From Streptomyces chrestomyceticus JCM 4735 (lineage in GTDB: Bacteria > Actinomycetota > Actinomycetes > Streptomycetales > Streptomycetaceae), in NCBI RefSeq assembly GCF_003865135.1, contig NZ_BHZC01000001.1, positions 9,300,001-9,364,000 of the forward strand: a stretch of 64,000 nucleotides of DNA, in the 5' to 3' direction. Positions 8,433-17,234 of the stretch are shown here, piece after piece. Each line of letters opens with the position of its first letter. The first letter of the stretch is position 1. The notes below the pieces were generated by a model. It was not told the origin of the DNA. It was given only the letters and a program-made list of their open reading frames with translations, and searched no databases. Position numbers and translations under genes: made by a program.

Positions 8433-8897
8433 TCAGGAGGGTGGCGGGTTGTCGAGAAGCGCCGTTCCGTAGTGCCCGAGGAGGTCGGTGTGCTCGGTGT
8501 CGCTGCGCGCGGCGGCGGGACCGATCGCGTGGAAGTATCCCTCGATGGCACCGGGATTGTTGATGACGAGGACGTCGGCGGCCGGTGTGATGGTCTGGAA
8601 CGTGTGCGGGGTGAATCGGGGGACGAAGATGTAGGCGCCCGGCTCGGCCTCGTGCACGTCGCACTCGGCGAGTGAAGGGGAGCCGACCCAGTACCGCACG
8701 CGGCCGGACAGGACGACGAAGCTCTCGTCCTCCCGGCTGTGGGAGTGCAGGGGTGGTGCGTCTTCGGGGTGCACGGTCAGCCTCATGACGGTGACCGCGC
8801 CGCCCGTCTCGGCGTTGGACACGACCTGCTCGATCACGCTCTTGTAGTAGCGGAAATTCTCGCCGTCGCCTGGATTGCGTACGAGGGCAATGCTCAT
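8433..8897 (-). CDS. Cupin-domain protein
   Basis: 154 aa single cupin barrel. Metal-binding motif 1 is visible as PPLHSHSREDESFVVLSG (H-x-H, E) and motif 2 as PGAYIFVPRFTPHTFQ (terminal His). That set normally binds a metal, so it may be a small dioxygenase, isomerase or sensor; family membership alone does not decide. Two ATGs overlap (8900 and 8897); the second has AGGAGG at 5-nt spacing. It is divergent from the GNAT gene, with a 232-bp gap that shows no gene. Confidence 0.8.
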   Translation of the reverse strand: MSIALVRNPGDGENFRYYKSVIEQVVSNAETGGAVTVMRLTVHPEDAPPLHSHSREDESFVVLSGRVRYWVGSPSLAECDVHEAEPGAYIFVPRFTPHTFQTITPAADVLVINNPGAIEGYFHAIGPAAARSDTEHTDLLGHYGTALLDNPPPS

Positions 8898-9129
8898 CAT
8901 GTCCTCCTGCCGGCGAGCGGCGGTCCTCGGGGGACGGTCGGCTCGCCGAGGGTAAGGCGCGTTTTGGTTGTTGGTTCAACCATTGCGGGTGCGGAGGGGG
9001 TACGCCAGGCGCCGGGACACCTTGGCTCGTTCTCGCGCCTCCTGGTCGGCATTGCCGTCCTGGCGTGGACGCCGGGCGGCAACGCGTAAATCCATGGCGG
9101 CCGTTCGCCCGGCGTCGGAGAATCGGCGC

Positions 9130-10083
9130 ATGGCCTCGTCCCTCACCCCGCCGCCCGGCCTGACCGTACGCCCGGCGACGCTCGACGACGCGGCGGCGGT
9201 GTGCGCGCTGCTCAACGAGATCGACCTGCTGGAGATCGGCCGCGCCGACACCGACCTGAGTGAGGTGCAGGCAGATCTCAAGCACCCCGAAGCGGACCTG
9301 GAGCACGACTCCTGGCTGATGTACGACGCCGGGCGGCTGATCGCGTACGGCCTGCTGTGGGACGAGTCCGGCGGCGAGCGCATCGACATGGACCACTACG
9401 TCCTGCCCGGCAGGCTGCCGGGCGCCCTGCACCTGTACGACCTGATGGAGGCGCGGGCCGTACAGCGGGCGGCCGCCAACGGAGCGGCGCGCGCGGTCAT
9501 CCACCTGCACCTCAACACCGCGCCCACCATGGACCTCGACGCGCTCCGTCGACGGGGCTGGCGTACGGTGCGCCGCTACAACGTACTGACCCGGGCCCTG
9601 TCCACCGCCACCGACCGGCCTCCGGACCCGCCGCCCGGCGTGACCTTGCGCCCCTGCCGCACCGAGACCGACCGCCGGTGCGCCCACGCGCTGCTCCAGG
9701 AGACGTTCGCCGGCCACTTCGACTTCCAGCCCCGGACGTACGCGCAGTGGCTGGACGACATCGACGCCGATCGCGCGGACTGGTCACTGATATGGATCGC
9801 GCGGGTGGACGGCCTCGGCGACGCCGCGGTGCTACGCACCCATGACGCCCGCGCTTCGATGGCCTGGATCGCACACCTCGGTGTCCTGGAGCGGGCCCGT
9901 GGCCAGGGACTCGGCAGCCATCTTCTCCGCCACGCCTTCGGTCACTACGCGGAGCTGGGCCGGCACCTCATAGGTCTCGGCGTCGACACCGACAACAGCA
10001 GCGGTGCGCTCGCCCTCTACGAACGGCACGGCATGGTTCTCGACTTCGCCGTCGACACCTGGGAGCTGGTCCGCTCCACCTGA
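9130..10083 (+). CDS. Tandem GNAT N-acetyltransferase
   Basis: About 317 aa built from two GNAT domains (roughly residues 8-155 and 165-317). The second has the acetyl-CoA loop signature ARGQGLGSHLLRHAF and a following NxxxALALYERHGM motif, and should be catalytic. The first lacks a clear Q/R-x-x-G-x-G/A loop and may be structural, as is common in two-domain GNATs of actinomycetes. An in-frame ATG at 9094 exists, but GGAG precedes 9130 at 9 nt and the family start fits there. Substrate unknown. Confidence 0.85.
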   Translation: MASSLTPPPGLTVRPATLDDAAAVCALLNEIDLLEIGRADTDLSEVQADLKHPEADLEHDSWLMYDAGRLIAYGLLWDESGGERIDMDHYVLPGRLPGALHLYDLMEARAVQRAAANGAARAVIHLHLNTAPTMDLDALRRRGWRTVRRYNVLTRALSTATDRPPDPPPGVTLRPCRTETDRRCAHALLQETFAGHFDFQPRTYAQWLDDIDADRADWSLIWIARVDGLGDAAVLRTHDARASMAWIAHLGVLERARGQGLGSHLLRHAFGHYAELGRHLIGLGVDTDNSSGALALYERHGMVLDFAVDTWELVRST

Positions 10084-10177
10084 GCGGGGTTGCCTTGACC
10101 GGCGGCTGAGCTGTGGTGGGTGTGAGGAGCTGCGGTGCAAGGGGAACTGCGGTCAGGTGTGTGACGTCGATGTCAGC

Positions 10178-10549
10178 ATGCGAAGAAGTGTGGGTGCAAC
10201 TGCGGCCGGAACCGGGGATGGGGCCGGGGCCGGCTGCCTGTTGGCCTTTCTGGGGGCCTGTGTGGGATTCGGCGTGTGGCTGCCCGGGGCCCGCGCCGGT
10301 CTCGGTGGAGGGTTCGAGGGGGAGCGGGACTGGAGCCTGTTGTATGTCGAGCTGCCGGTGATGGTGCTCGGTGTCCCGGCGCTCACGCTTGTGAGCTGGG
10401 CGTTGGTCCGGGCGGCGATGGGTGGCCGGGGTGGACGCTGGGCTCGGGTGGCGGTGTCTGCGGGGACCGCGGTGGCCGCGCTCGTGGTCCTGGGGCTGGC
10501 CTGCCTGGCCTGGTGGGCGGCCCGTGACGCCGGTCGTACGCCGATCTGA
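10178..10549 (+). CDS. Small membrane protein, three predicted helices
   Basis: 123 aa. Hydrophobic segments near residues 17-35 (GCLLAFLGACVGFGVWL), 55-75 (ELPVMVLGVPALTLVSWAL) and 92-112 (TAVAALVVLGLACLAWWAA) are joined by Gly/Arg-rich loops, giving a polytopic membrane protein with no family I recognise. The start at ATG 10178 is chosen by position: it begins 95 bp after the GNAT stop and no strong ribosome site is visible, so the start is uncertain. Confidence 0.55.
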   Translation: MRRSVGATAAGTGDGAGAGCLLAFLGACVGFGVWLPGARAGLGGGFEGERDWSLLYVELPVMVLGVPALTLVSWALVRAAMGGRGGRWARVAVSAGTAVAALVVLGLACLAWWAARDAGRTPI

Positions 10550-10749
10550 CCGGAGGCAGAGGCAGGAGATGCGGCAGTGCTTGTGAAGGGCCGGCGCACG
10601 TTGGGACAGGCGCCAGTCAGGGCAGGCGGCACAAGTTCATGCCCCGCACACCTGAAGGTCCGATGCCCGTAGGCCGGAGTGCACCCCTTGCCGTGATCTT
10701 CACCAACGACAGGGGACACCCCGTACAACTCGCGCATTCGGAGCCGCAC

Positions 10750-11760
10750 ATGGACCGCAGAGCCCTTCTCGCCGTGGGCGGTGGTGCCGCCCTGGCGGCC
10801 GCCGCCAGTGTTCCGCAGGCATACGCCACTCCGCTCGGAGGTCCCGGCCGGGGCACCGCCGTACGGTTCAACGTCATCAGTGACATCCAGGGGGACCTGC
10901 GCGACTTCGGCCGGGCCCTGGACGACATGGCGGCCGTCAACCCGCACAGCGCCGGTCTCGCCGTCGCGGGCGACATCACGCCGCGCGGTTACGACGCCGA
11001 GTACGCGCAGGTCAGCGCCGAACTGGCGCGCCACTCGCACCCGCGCGAGGTGGCCTGGGCGATCGGCAACCACGAATTCTACGTGCCGAAGTGGCGCGAC
11101 CCCGGCACCTTGTCCCAGGACACCTGGCCCAACAACACCACCGAGGACTCCCTCTTCCGCAGCTTTCACCGCTTCGCCCGGCGCGGCACGGTCCACGCGG
11201 AAACCTCCTTCGGCGGCATTCCCGTGCTGACCCTCGGCACCGAGCGGTACGCGCACTACCACGACCCGAAGCTCTGGGACGAGGTCTGGATCAGCGACGC
11301 GCAGTTCACCTGGCTGGAGGAGCGCCTGTGGCACTGGTCGCGCCGCCGCAAGCCGGTCATGGTGATCACCCACCACCCCCTGCCCAACACGGTCTCCGGC
11401 ACCCGCAACAAGCTCTACGCGAGCGACTACCTCCAGGCCGACCGCCTCCTGGGCCTGCTCGGCCGCCACCCGGACGTCTTCCTCTTCAGCGGCCACACCC
11501 ACTGGGACCTGGAGCTGTCCGACTGGGTGGTGCGCCGGGTCGTCCCCGGTACGGCGAACCTGAGCGGGTTCACGGTGGTCAACACCGGCGCCATTCAGAC
11601 CGGTTACCGGGACGACGGCAAGGGCGGCGAAGTCTCCGTCGGAGGGACCTTCAACCAGGGACTCCAGGTCGAGGTGCGCCGCGACGCGGTCGTCATCAAG
11701 GCCCGCGACTTCGCCCGCCGGACCTGGCTGAAGGAGATCACGGTGCCGCTGACGCGTTGA
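10750..11760 (+). CDS. Secreted calcineurin-like metallophosphoesterase
   Basis: 336 aa. Begins MDRRALLAVGGGAALAAAAS, an RR-containing signal (Tat-like), so the folded metalloenzyme is probably exported. Metallophosphatase motifs appear in order: D-x-Q near the start (VISDIQGD), GDITPRG, GNHEF, VITHHPLP and GHTHWDLE, all dinuclear-metal ligands. The substrate may be a phosphodiester or phosphomonoester; it cannot be told. The frame is open from 10639, but the signal peptide fixes the start at 10750. It ends 78 bp before the DJ-1-like gene, with an operator-like palindrome between. Confidence 0.85.
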   Translation: MDRRALLAVGGGAALAAAASVPQAYATPLGGPGRGTAVRFNVISDIQGDLRDFGRALDDMAAVNPHSAGLAVAGDITPRGYDAEYAQVSAELARHSHPREVAWAIGNHEFYVPKWRDPGTLSQDTWPNNTTEDSLFRSFHRFARRGTVHAETSFGGIPVLTLGTERYAHYHDPKLWDEVWISDAQFTWLEERLWHWSRRRKPVMVITHHPLPNTVSGTRNKLYASDYLQADRLLGLLGRHPDVFLFSGHTHWDLELSDWVVRRVVPGTANLSGFTVVNTGAIQTGYRDDGKGGEVSVGGTFNQGLQVEVRRDAVVIKARDFARRTWLKEITVPLTR

Positions 11761-11785
11761 GGGGGTGTCACGCCCGACCGTTCCC

Positions 11786-11820
11786 AACTTGCAGCCAAGC
11801 TGTTAGCCTGGCTGCAAGTT
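11786..11820. promoter_or_regulatory. Perfect 12-bp inverted repeat upstream of DJ-1-like gene
   Basis: AACTTGCAGCCA (11786-11797) and TGGCTGCAAGTT (11809-11820) are perfect reverse complements separated by 11 nt, ending 18 bp before the ATG of the DJ-1/PfpI gene. The position overlaps the expected promoter, so a repressor operator is the best reading. There is no T-run and the next gene starts at once, so it is not a terminator. No regulator gene is adjacent; the binder is unknown. Confidence 0.7.
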
Positions 11821-11838
11821 CTTCGAGGAGGGTCGGCC

Positions 11839-12549
11839 ATGACATCCGAACGTCGTGCTCTTGAGATCGCCATCCTGGTGTGCCCCGGTTACATGCCGGT
11901 CGACATCATCGGGTTCCACACCGCCTTCGGCCTGCTGCCGGACGTGAACCTGCACCTCGTCTGGAAGAACCTGGACGAGATCGCCGGCATGCCGTACTTC
12001 CCCACCCGCGCGACAACCACCTTCGAGGACTGCCCCGCGGACCTCGACGTCCTGTACGCCGGTGCCGTGCCGCCGGAGATCTTCGAGGACGAGGACGTGC
12101 TCGCCTTCCTCGCCGACCGGGGCAGCCGAGCCACCTGGGTGGCCGGAGTGTGTGCCGGGTCGCTGCTGCTGGGCGCGGCGGGCCTGCTGCTCGGGTACCG
12201 AGCGACGACCAACTTCCAGTTGCACGACAACCTCGCGCACTACGGCGCCGTACCGGCGCGCGGCAACGTCGTGGAGGACCGCAACCGGATCACGGCCGGC
12301 CCTGCGACCGGAAGCTTCGAGATCGGGCTGCGGCTCCTCCAGGCATTCTTCGGCGACGACGTCGCACGGAAGTCGGAACTCATGATGGAGTACGCGCCCC
12401 GGCCGCTGTTCGGCGTGGGCACCCCGGAGCTGGCCGGACCCGAACTCACCGAACAGGTCCTCGCCAGGAGTGACGGCATGGGCGCCGTCTACGCGCAGGT
12501 CGCGGAGCGGGCGGCCCGGCGGCTCGGCGTCCACGCGGAAACGGCGTAG
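11839..12549 (+). CDS. DJ-1/PfpI family protein (isonitrile-hydratase-like)
   Basis: 236 aa, DJ-1/PfpI glutamine-amidotransferase-like fold. The nucleophile elbow is VAGVCAGSLLLGAAGLL, with the Cys followed by AGS, as in the isonitrile hydratase/AraC-associated subgroup. N-terminal Asp in PVDIIGFHTAF and the later TTNFQLHDNL and ITAGPATGSFEIGL segments also fit that subgroup. It has no attached DNA-binding domain. GAGGAGGG lies upstream at a good distance. Members hydrate isonitriles or act as glyoxalases or chaperones; the sequence alone cannot choose. The palindrome just upstream suggests inducible expression. Confidence 0.8.
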   Translation: MTSERRALEIAILVCPGYMPVDIIGFHTAFGLLPDVNLHLVWKNLDEIAGMPYFPTRATTTFEDCPADLDVLYAGAVPPEIFEDEDVLAFLADRGSRATWVAGVCAGSLLLGAAGLLLGYRATTNFQLHDNLAHYGAVPARGNVVEDRNRITAGPATGSFEIGLRLLQAFFGDDVARKSELMMEYAPRPLFGVGTPELAGPELTEQVLARSDGMGAVYAQVAERAARRLGVHAETA

Positions 12550-12757
12550 GTGATGGGGTAGCGCGTAGGCCGGGGCGTGGCGGGGAGGGGGAGGCGGACG
12601 AAGGGGTGGTGCGATGCTGGTGCTCTCTTGGAGTCCGCGCCGGAGAGTGCAGTCCGCCCGTTTCGCTGCCCCCGGAGTGCCCGGTACGGCAAGGTCGTAC
12701 CACCGCCCCGGCCCTGCGGCAGGGCGGGCCGGGGTGGACGAGGGTGAGGAGCGCGCG

Positions 12758-13357
12758 GTGGAAGAGAGCTGGACGGCCGACGAGTACGGGGCATCGCACG
12801 AGGGGACGGTCAAGGTACTCCTGGACGACGGCAGTACCGCCGAACCCGTGTACTTCGACGTGGGTTCCGGAGGCTACGTACCGAGCTCCAGTCACTGGAG
12901 CATCTACGACGGCCGGAGCGCGAGGACGCCGCGCGCGTCCGCGTTCCGTGCCGCGTGTGCCTGTGGCTGGGTGGGGGCCAGTCATGTCCTGGACTGGGGC
13001 AAGGTCGGCGACCAGCCGTTCCACACGGCCGCCGCGGCGGACGCGGACCGGTGCATGACGGACTGGGACCGGCACATCATGGAGGTGGGCGAGTCGACCG
13101 TCCCGGTGCCCGAACGGATCGCCGAGCTGCTGGAGACGCTGGAGGCGGAGGTCGAGCGGTACACCGAGGAGTCCCCGGTGGGGGCCGTCAAGATCGCCCG
13201 CCGGATGGAGATCTCGGCGGCCAACCTGGGCTACTGGGCGGCCCGCAAGGCCCGTGGCGCGATGTCCCCGGAGGAGGTGGGCACGGCTCTCGGGCTGAGC
13301 ACCCGCCAGGCCGCGAGCCTGCTGGCCCGCTTCGGCCGGTGGAGTCCGTACGTCTGA
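12758..13357 (+). CDS. Conserved hypothetical protein with C-terminal HTH-like segment
   Basis: 199 aa, soluble, acidic. Features: an N-terminal segment rich in Tyr/Gly, a CACGW patch around residue 70 followed by a domain with many Trp/Asp, and a C-terminal 45 residues (EVGTALGLSTRQAASLLARF) that read like a helix-turn-helix of the sigma-region-4 type. GTG 12758 is chosen for GAGGAG 7 nt upstream; the frame extends earlier without a ribosome site. No family recognised. A DNA-related role is only a suggestion from the C-terminus. Confidence 0.6.
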   Translation: MEESWTADEYGASHEGTVKVLLDDGSTAEPVYFDVGSGGYVPSSSHWSIYDGRSARTPRASAFRAACACGWVGASHVLDWGKVGDQPFHTAAAADADRCMTDWDRHIMEVGESTVPVPERIAELLETLEAEVERYTEESPVGAVKIARRMEISAANLGYWAARKARGAMSPEEVGTALGLSTRQAASLLARFGRWSPYV

Positions 13358-13449
13358 GCCTGCGGGCCGTGAGCCGTGAGCCGTGGGTCGCGGGCCTCGG
13401 GGTGTCCGTCGTTGCGTCCGGGGTCCTCGGTCCGTCGCGGGAGTGCGGT

Positions 13450-13487
13450 TTGACTTAGGTATGAAGTCATACCTAAAGTGATCCGTA
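13450..13487 (+). promoter_or_regulatory. MarR autoregulatory promoter with palindromic operator; leaderless start
   Basis: TTAGGTATGA (13455-13464) and TCATACCTAA (13467-13476) form a perfect 10-bp inverted repeat with a 2-nt spacer. It lies between a -35-like TTGACT (13450) and a -10-like TAAAGT (13474-13479), spacing 18. The ATG at 13487 is 8 nt past the -10, where transcription should begin, so the mRNA is probably leaderless. A MarR dimer on the palindrome would block its own promoter. Confidence 0.7.
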
Positions 13488-13960
13488 TGACCGCCTCCCG
13501 TGCGTCCGGCCAGGACACCCACCGCATCGCCTCCGGGCTCGCGGCCGTCCTGCCCGCACTGCACCGGGCTCTCGACCGGCGGATCGTCCAGGACCTCCCG
13601 TTCCCCAGGCTTCCCGAGAGCCAGATCGCGCTGCTGCGGCACGTCGCCGAACACGACGGTGTCACCGTGCGCGCGGCAGCCGACGCGCTGCTCGTCAAGC
13701 CCAACAACGTGAGCGCCCTGGTCACCCAGTTGGCTGCCCAGGGGCTCCTGGAGCGCAGGCAGGACGCGGCCGACAAGCGGGTCGCGCACCTGCATCTGAC
13801 GGCAAAGGCCCGGCGCCAGGTCGCCGAGGTCGACCAACTGGTGGACGGCTATCTCGTCGAGGCGCTGCACGCCCTCACCGACGGGGATCTCGACGCCATC
13901 GGGTCCGCTCTCGGCGCCCTCCAGGGGCTGGCGCAGGGGATTCACCCTGCCGCGGACTGA
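13487..13960 (+). CDS. MarR-family transcriptional regulator
   Basis: 157 aa winged-helix regulator: 'LPESQIALLRHVAEHDGVTVRAAADALLVKPNNVSALVTQL' is the HTH and 'GLLERRQDAADKRVAHLHLTAKARR' the wing with the D-x-R signature. An in-frame GTG at 13478 is possible, but the promoter geometry favours ATG 13487 as a leaderless start. It is followed by a DHA2 efflux pump on the same strand, the usual MarR partner; the pump is the likely target and an exported toxic compound the likely ligand (inference). Confidence 0.88.
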   Translation: MTASRASGQDTHRIASGLAAVLPALHRALDRRIVQDLPFPRLPESQIALLRHVAEHDGVTVRAAADALLVKPNNVSALVTQLAAQGLLERRQDAADKRVAHLHLTAKARRQVAEVDQLVDGYLVEALHALTDGDLDAIGSALGALQGLAQGIHPAAD

Positions 13961-14063
13961 CTGTCCGGACTGACAACCCGGGCTGACCGGACTGGCAAGC
14001 CGCGGGCTGATCCGGGCCGGCAACCCGGGTTGGTCCGGGTCGGCTGTCCGGGCTGACGGCCCG
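13957..14063. repeat. Imperfect ~23-bp tandem repeats between marR and efflux gene
   Basis: Four to five degenerate units of about 23-26 bp, each resembling CTGAnnGGnnnGGCAAnCCGGG (the units begin ctgactgtccgg, ctgaccggactgg, ctgatccgggccgg, ttggtccgggtcgg). They start at the marR stop and form part of the 263-bp gap. Role unknown; possibly only slippage-derived. Confidence 0.6.
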
Positions 14064-14223
14064 TCGGCGGCCGGCGGCGATGCCGTGCTGCCGGTCCTGC
14101 CGTGGCTCCGGCCGTGCCGTGTCCCACGCGCCGTCGACAGTCCGCACCCGTCACCCGTACGCGCCTGCACTCCCGTACAACTACCTTTCCGAAATTCCCC
14201 CTTCGAAGAAGCAAGGCACCTCC

Positions 14224-15879
14224 ATGTCCTCTTCCGTCATGGGCCACTCACCCCTGCCCACCCACGCTTCGCCGGAACCGGCCCGGGGCCGCCGCGGTCA
14301 CCCCTGGCTGACGCTCGTCGCGGTCGCCTTCGGCCTGTTCATGGTCGGTCTGGACGGTTCGGTCGTCTCGATCGCGAATCCGGAGATCGGCCGGGACCTG
14401 CACGCCTCCACCGCCGACCTGCAATGGGTCACCAACTCCTACCTGTTGGCCCTGGCCGCGGCGCTGATCCTCGGCGGCAAGCTCGGTGACCGGTTCGGCC
14501 GGCGGACCTACTACCTGATCGGTGTGGCCGGTTTCGCCCTGGCGTCCGTCGCCATCGGCCTGGCCGGCTCGATCGAGGGCGTCATCGCCTTCCGCGCGGT
14601 GCAGGGCTTCTTCGGCGCGCTGCTGATGCCCAACACGCTGGGCCTGCTGCGCGCGGTCTTCCCGCCGAAGAAGTTCGGTATGGCGGTGGGTATTTGGGCG
14701 ATGGTGTCGTCCGTTTCCACGGCGCTCGGTCCGATCGTCGGCGGTCTGCTCGTCGAGCACGTCAACTGGGAGTCCGTCTTCTACATCAACGCCCCCATCG
14801 GCGTCGTGGCCCTGGTGTTCAGCGTGTTCGTCCTGCCGCAGAGCAAGAGCACAACCGGCCGGCAGCGCTTCGACATCCCGGGAGTTATCCTCCTCGCGCT
14901 CGGTCTGCTCCTCGTCGTCTTCGGCGTCGTCAAGGGGGAGACGTGGGGGTGGGGCGCCGGCTCCACCCTCGGCGTGCTCGCGGCGGGCGTGGTCGTCCTG
15001 CTGGGGTTCGGCTGGTACGAGACGCGCCTCGGGCGCCCGGCCCCGGCCTCCTCGACCGCCCCGGACTCCGGGAACGGCCCGGCCGCGGAGCAGCGCGGGC
15101 ACCCCATCCTGCCGATGCGGCTGTTCCGCAGCCCGGCGCTGACCATCGGTACGATCATCACCGCCGTCAACTTCTTCGTCCTGCTCGGCGTGATCTTCTT
15201 CGTCATGCTCTACCTGCAGAACGTACGCGGCTTCACGCCCGTCGAAGCCGGTGTCCGTACTCTCCCGCTGAGCCTGGCCTCCGTGGTCGCCTCGCCGCTG
15301 GGGGCGAAGCTCACCGAGCGGTTCACCGCCCGGCTGTCCTTGCCGTTGGGCATGGTGCTGCAAGCGGGCGCCTCCTTCGGCATCCTCGGCTGGGGGGTGC
15401 ACTCCTCGTACACCGCCATGTGGCCGCCGTTCATCGCGCTCGGTCTCGGTGTGGGCATAGTGATGGCCGCCTCCTCCGACGCGATCGTCGGCAACGCGCC
15501 GGTCAGTGACGCGGGGGTGGCCGGGGGGCTGCAGGCCACCGCGCTGCAGGTCGGCGGCGCGCTGGGCACGTCCGTGCTGATGTCCCTGATCAGCGGCAGG
15601 GTCGGTGCCACCCTGACGGACGAGCTGACCTCGGCCGGTGTTCCCGCTTCCGTCGCCGCGCGGATGCACGAGGCCAAGGACGCGGTCGCGATGGGTGTGT
15701 CGCCGGTCGGTGACGGTATGCCGCAGCAGTTGAAGTCCGCGGTCGTCGAGGGGAGTGGCCAGGCATTCATCAACGGTGTGCATGCCGCGGCCCTCGTCAC
15801 CGGAGTGCTGTGCGTGATCGGCGCGGTGCTTGCCGCAGTCGGCGTCCGACGCGATCCGCAGGCCCCCGCCAGGCACTGA
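14224..15879 (+). CDS. DHA2-family (EmrB/QacA) multidrug MFS transporter
   Basis: 551 aa with about 14 hydrophobic helices. Motif D1 (FMVGLDGSVVSIANPEIGRDL), motif A (GGKLGDRFGRRTYYLIG) and motif C (ALGPIVGGLL) of drug:H+ antiporters are clear. ATG 14224 follows GAAGAAGCAAGG. The MarR gene upstream on the same strand points to repressor-controlled drug export. The extracytoplasmic loop before the last helix is long (about 70 residues), as in many Streptomyces DHA2 pumps. Substrate unknown. A strong hairpin follows the stop. Confidence 0.92.
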   Translation: MSSSVMGHSPLPTHASPEPARGRRGHPWLTLVAVAFGLFMVGLDGSVVSIANPEIGRDLHASTADLQWVTNSYLLALAAALILGGKLGDRFGRRTYYLIGVAGFALASVAIGLAGSIEGVIAFRAVQGFFGALLMPNTLGLLRAVFPPKKFGMAVGIWAMVSSVSTALGPIVGGLLVEHVNWESVFYINAPIGVVALVFSVFVLPQSKSTTGRQRFDIPGVILLALGLLLVVFGVVKGETWGWGAGSTLGVLAAGVVVLLGFGWYETRLGRPAPASSTAPDSGNGPAAEQRGHPILPMRLFRSPALTIGTIITAVNFFVLLGVIFFVMLYLQNVRGFTPVEAGVRTLPLSLASVVASPLGAKLTERFTARLSLPLGMVLQAGASFGILGWGVHSSYTAMWPPFIALGLGVGIVMAASSDAIVGNAPVSDAGVAGGLQATALQVGGALGTSVLMSLISGRVGATLTDELTSAGVPASVAARMHEAKDAVAMGVSPVGDGMPQQLKSAVVEGSGQAFINGVHAAALVTGVLCVIGAVLAAVGVRRDPQAPARH

Positions 15880-15890
15880 GAACAGCGGAC

Positions 15891-15940
15891 CGGCCCGGCC
15901 GGGGTGTGCCTGTGCAAGGCAGGCGCCCCGGCCGGGCCGT
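15891..15940. terminator. Bidirectional hairpin terminator
   Basis: CGGCCCGGCCGGGG (15891-15904) pairs perfectly with CCCCGGCCGGGCCG (15926-15939) across a 21-nt loop, directly after the pump stop and before the convergent esterase-like gene. Confidence 0.85.
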
Positions 15941-15971
15941 TGTGACGTTGGTGGGATGGGCGGCGGATCCC

Positions 15972-17176
15972 TTATGTCTGCGGAACGTCCTTGATGAACA
16001 CGAGCCCGTCGATGTCTGTCAGGTGGGCCGGATCGAGCGGGGCGTAGCCGAACCAGGGAGAGACGCGGGCCGCGGGCGGTGTGTCACCGAGGGCGGTGGC
16101 CAGCCGGGGAGCGTCTACGACGAAGCGGTCCTCCGGGAGCGCGTACAGAAGCCCTTCGACGGTGTCCACTGGCGGTGCGTCCACCCCACGGTGCCAGATC
16201 GTGCCGAGAGCCGTGGCCAGGACGGCGTACTCCTCGCCCAGGCGGGCGTTCACGATCGCACCGGCGCCCCACCACTCCAGCAGGGGGTGGTCCCACATGC
16301 GCATCGAGCTCTTGCGCCGCTGGAGATGGGCGTTCTGGGCGTGGACCAGGGTCGGGCCCCGGTCGGCGAGGGCGAGGAGGTTGTCGGCCATCATCTGGTC
16401 CCGTATGCCCAACAGGTGTGTCATACGACTCGGTGACGTGTCGGCCATCCAGAAGTGGTAGCGGAGCAGGCCGGTGGCGGTCCGCGCGTACAGGCACGCC
16501 CGGTCCCAGGCGTCCCGTGAGGTGGCCGCGATCAGGTGTGGTGTGTGGGCGTGCAGCAGCGTCTCCAGGTCGTCGGCGAGCAGCCGCAGTTCCCTGGCCT
16601 CGGCCGACCGGCCCACGGACTGCGAGGGGTCCGTCATCACAGCGGGATCGGTCCACCGTTCGTCGGTGCCGATCAGGCGGTCGAGGGTGTCCGCGGTGCA
16701 GGGGAGCAGGCCCGGGTCCACCCAGGTGGCGAGGTAGCCGTGGAGGGCGGTGAGGACCTGCCGGGGGCTCGCGGCGTGGGTGATCTCCAGCGGACCGTCG
16801 AAACCGGCGAAGCGCACCTGCCCGGACACCGGCCGGCCGTCGTTGTACGCCCGTGCCCACCGTACGAGTTCACGGTTGGCCGCGGACGCGCCGAACCCGT
16901 GGCTGAAGCCGCGTTCCATGACGTCGTCGAGCGTGCCGGTGCCCGTGGTGACGTAATCGTCCACGATCAGGCCCGCCAGGCAGTCGCTCTCGATCGCGAC
17001 GGTGCGGTACCCCTCCTCTTCCACGAGCTGCTGGAAGAGGTCATTGCGCAGGTCGAGCAGGGTGTCCTCCCGTGGGTGGGCTCGCCCAGGGCGAGCAGCC
17101 GCGGCCGGGCCGGGAGCAGCCGCAGGACGGCGGCGGCTTCGACGGCGTGGACGGTGTCCTTGATGTCGGTTGCCAT
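15972..17176 (-). CDS. Erythromycin-esterase-like protein, one frameshift
   Basis: About 400 codons in two frames. The N-terminal piece (17176 to ~17071) reads MATDIKDTVHAV...LLALGEPTHG, the erythromycin-esterase GEPTHG motif. The rest (from ~17070) continues LVEEEGYRTVAIESDCLAGL with the family pattern through ALADRGPTLVHAQNAHLQRR to FIKDVP. Adding one G to the GGG at 17069-17071 (coding strand) joins them as GEPTHGEDTLLDLRNDLFQQL. So either one base was lost in sequencing or the gene is recently broken. Intact members hydrolyse macrolide lactones or act on unknown esters. It is divergent from a TioE-like regulator, a common pairing. Confidence 0.8.
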
Positions 17177-17179
17177 GCC

Positions 17180-17197
17180 TTCAACGGTATCGTTGAA
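17180..17197. promoter_or_regulatory. MerR-type palindrome in divergent promoter region
   Basis: TTCAACG (17180-17186) and CGTTGAA (17191-17197) are a perfect inverted repeat with a 4-nt spacer, 3 bp upstream of the esterase start and 38 bp upstream of the double-MerR gene. A MerR-type dimer site controlling both genes is the natural reading. Confidence 0.65.
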
Positions 17198-17234
17198 CCT
17201 TCGGTGGAAACTTTTGCTCTCTCACGGCGGGAAA

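Noticed and set aside
11839-12549. Reading the DJ-1-like gene as proof of an isonitrile pathway in this window
   Set aside because: No isonitrile synthase is nearby, and DJ-1 proteins have several unrelated roles.
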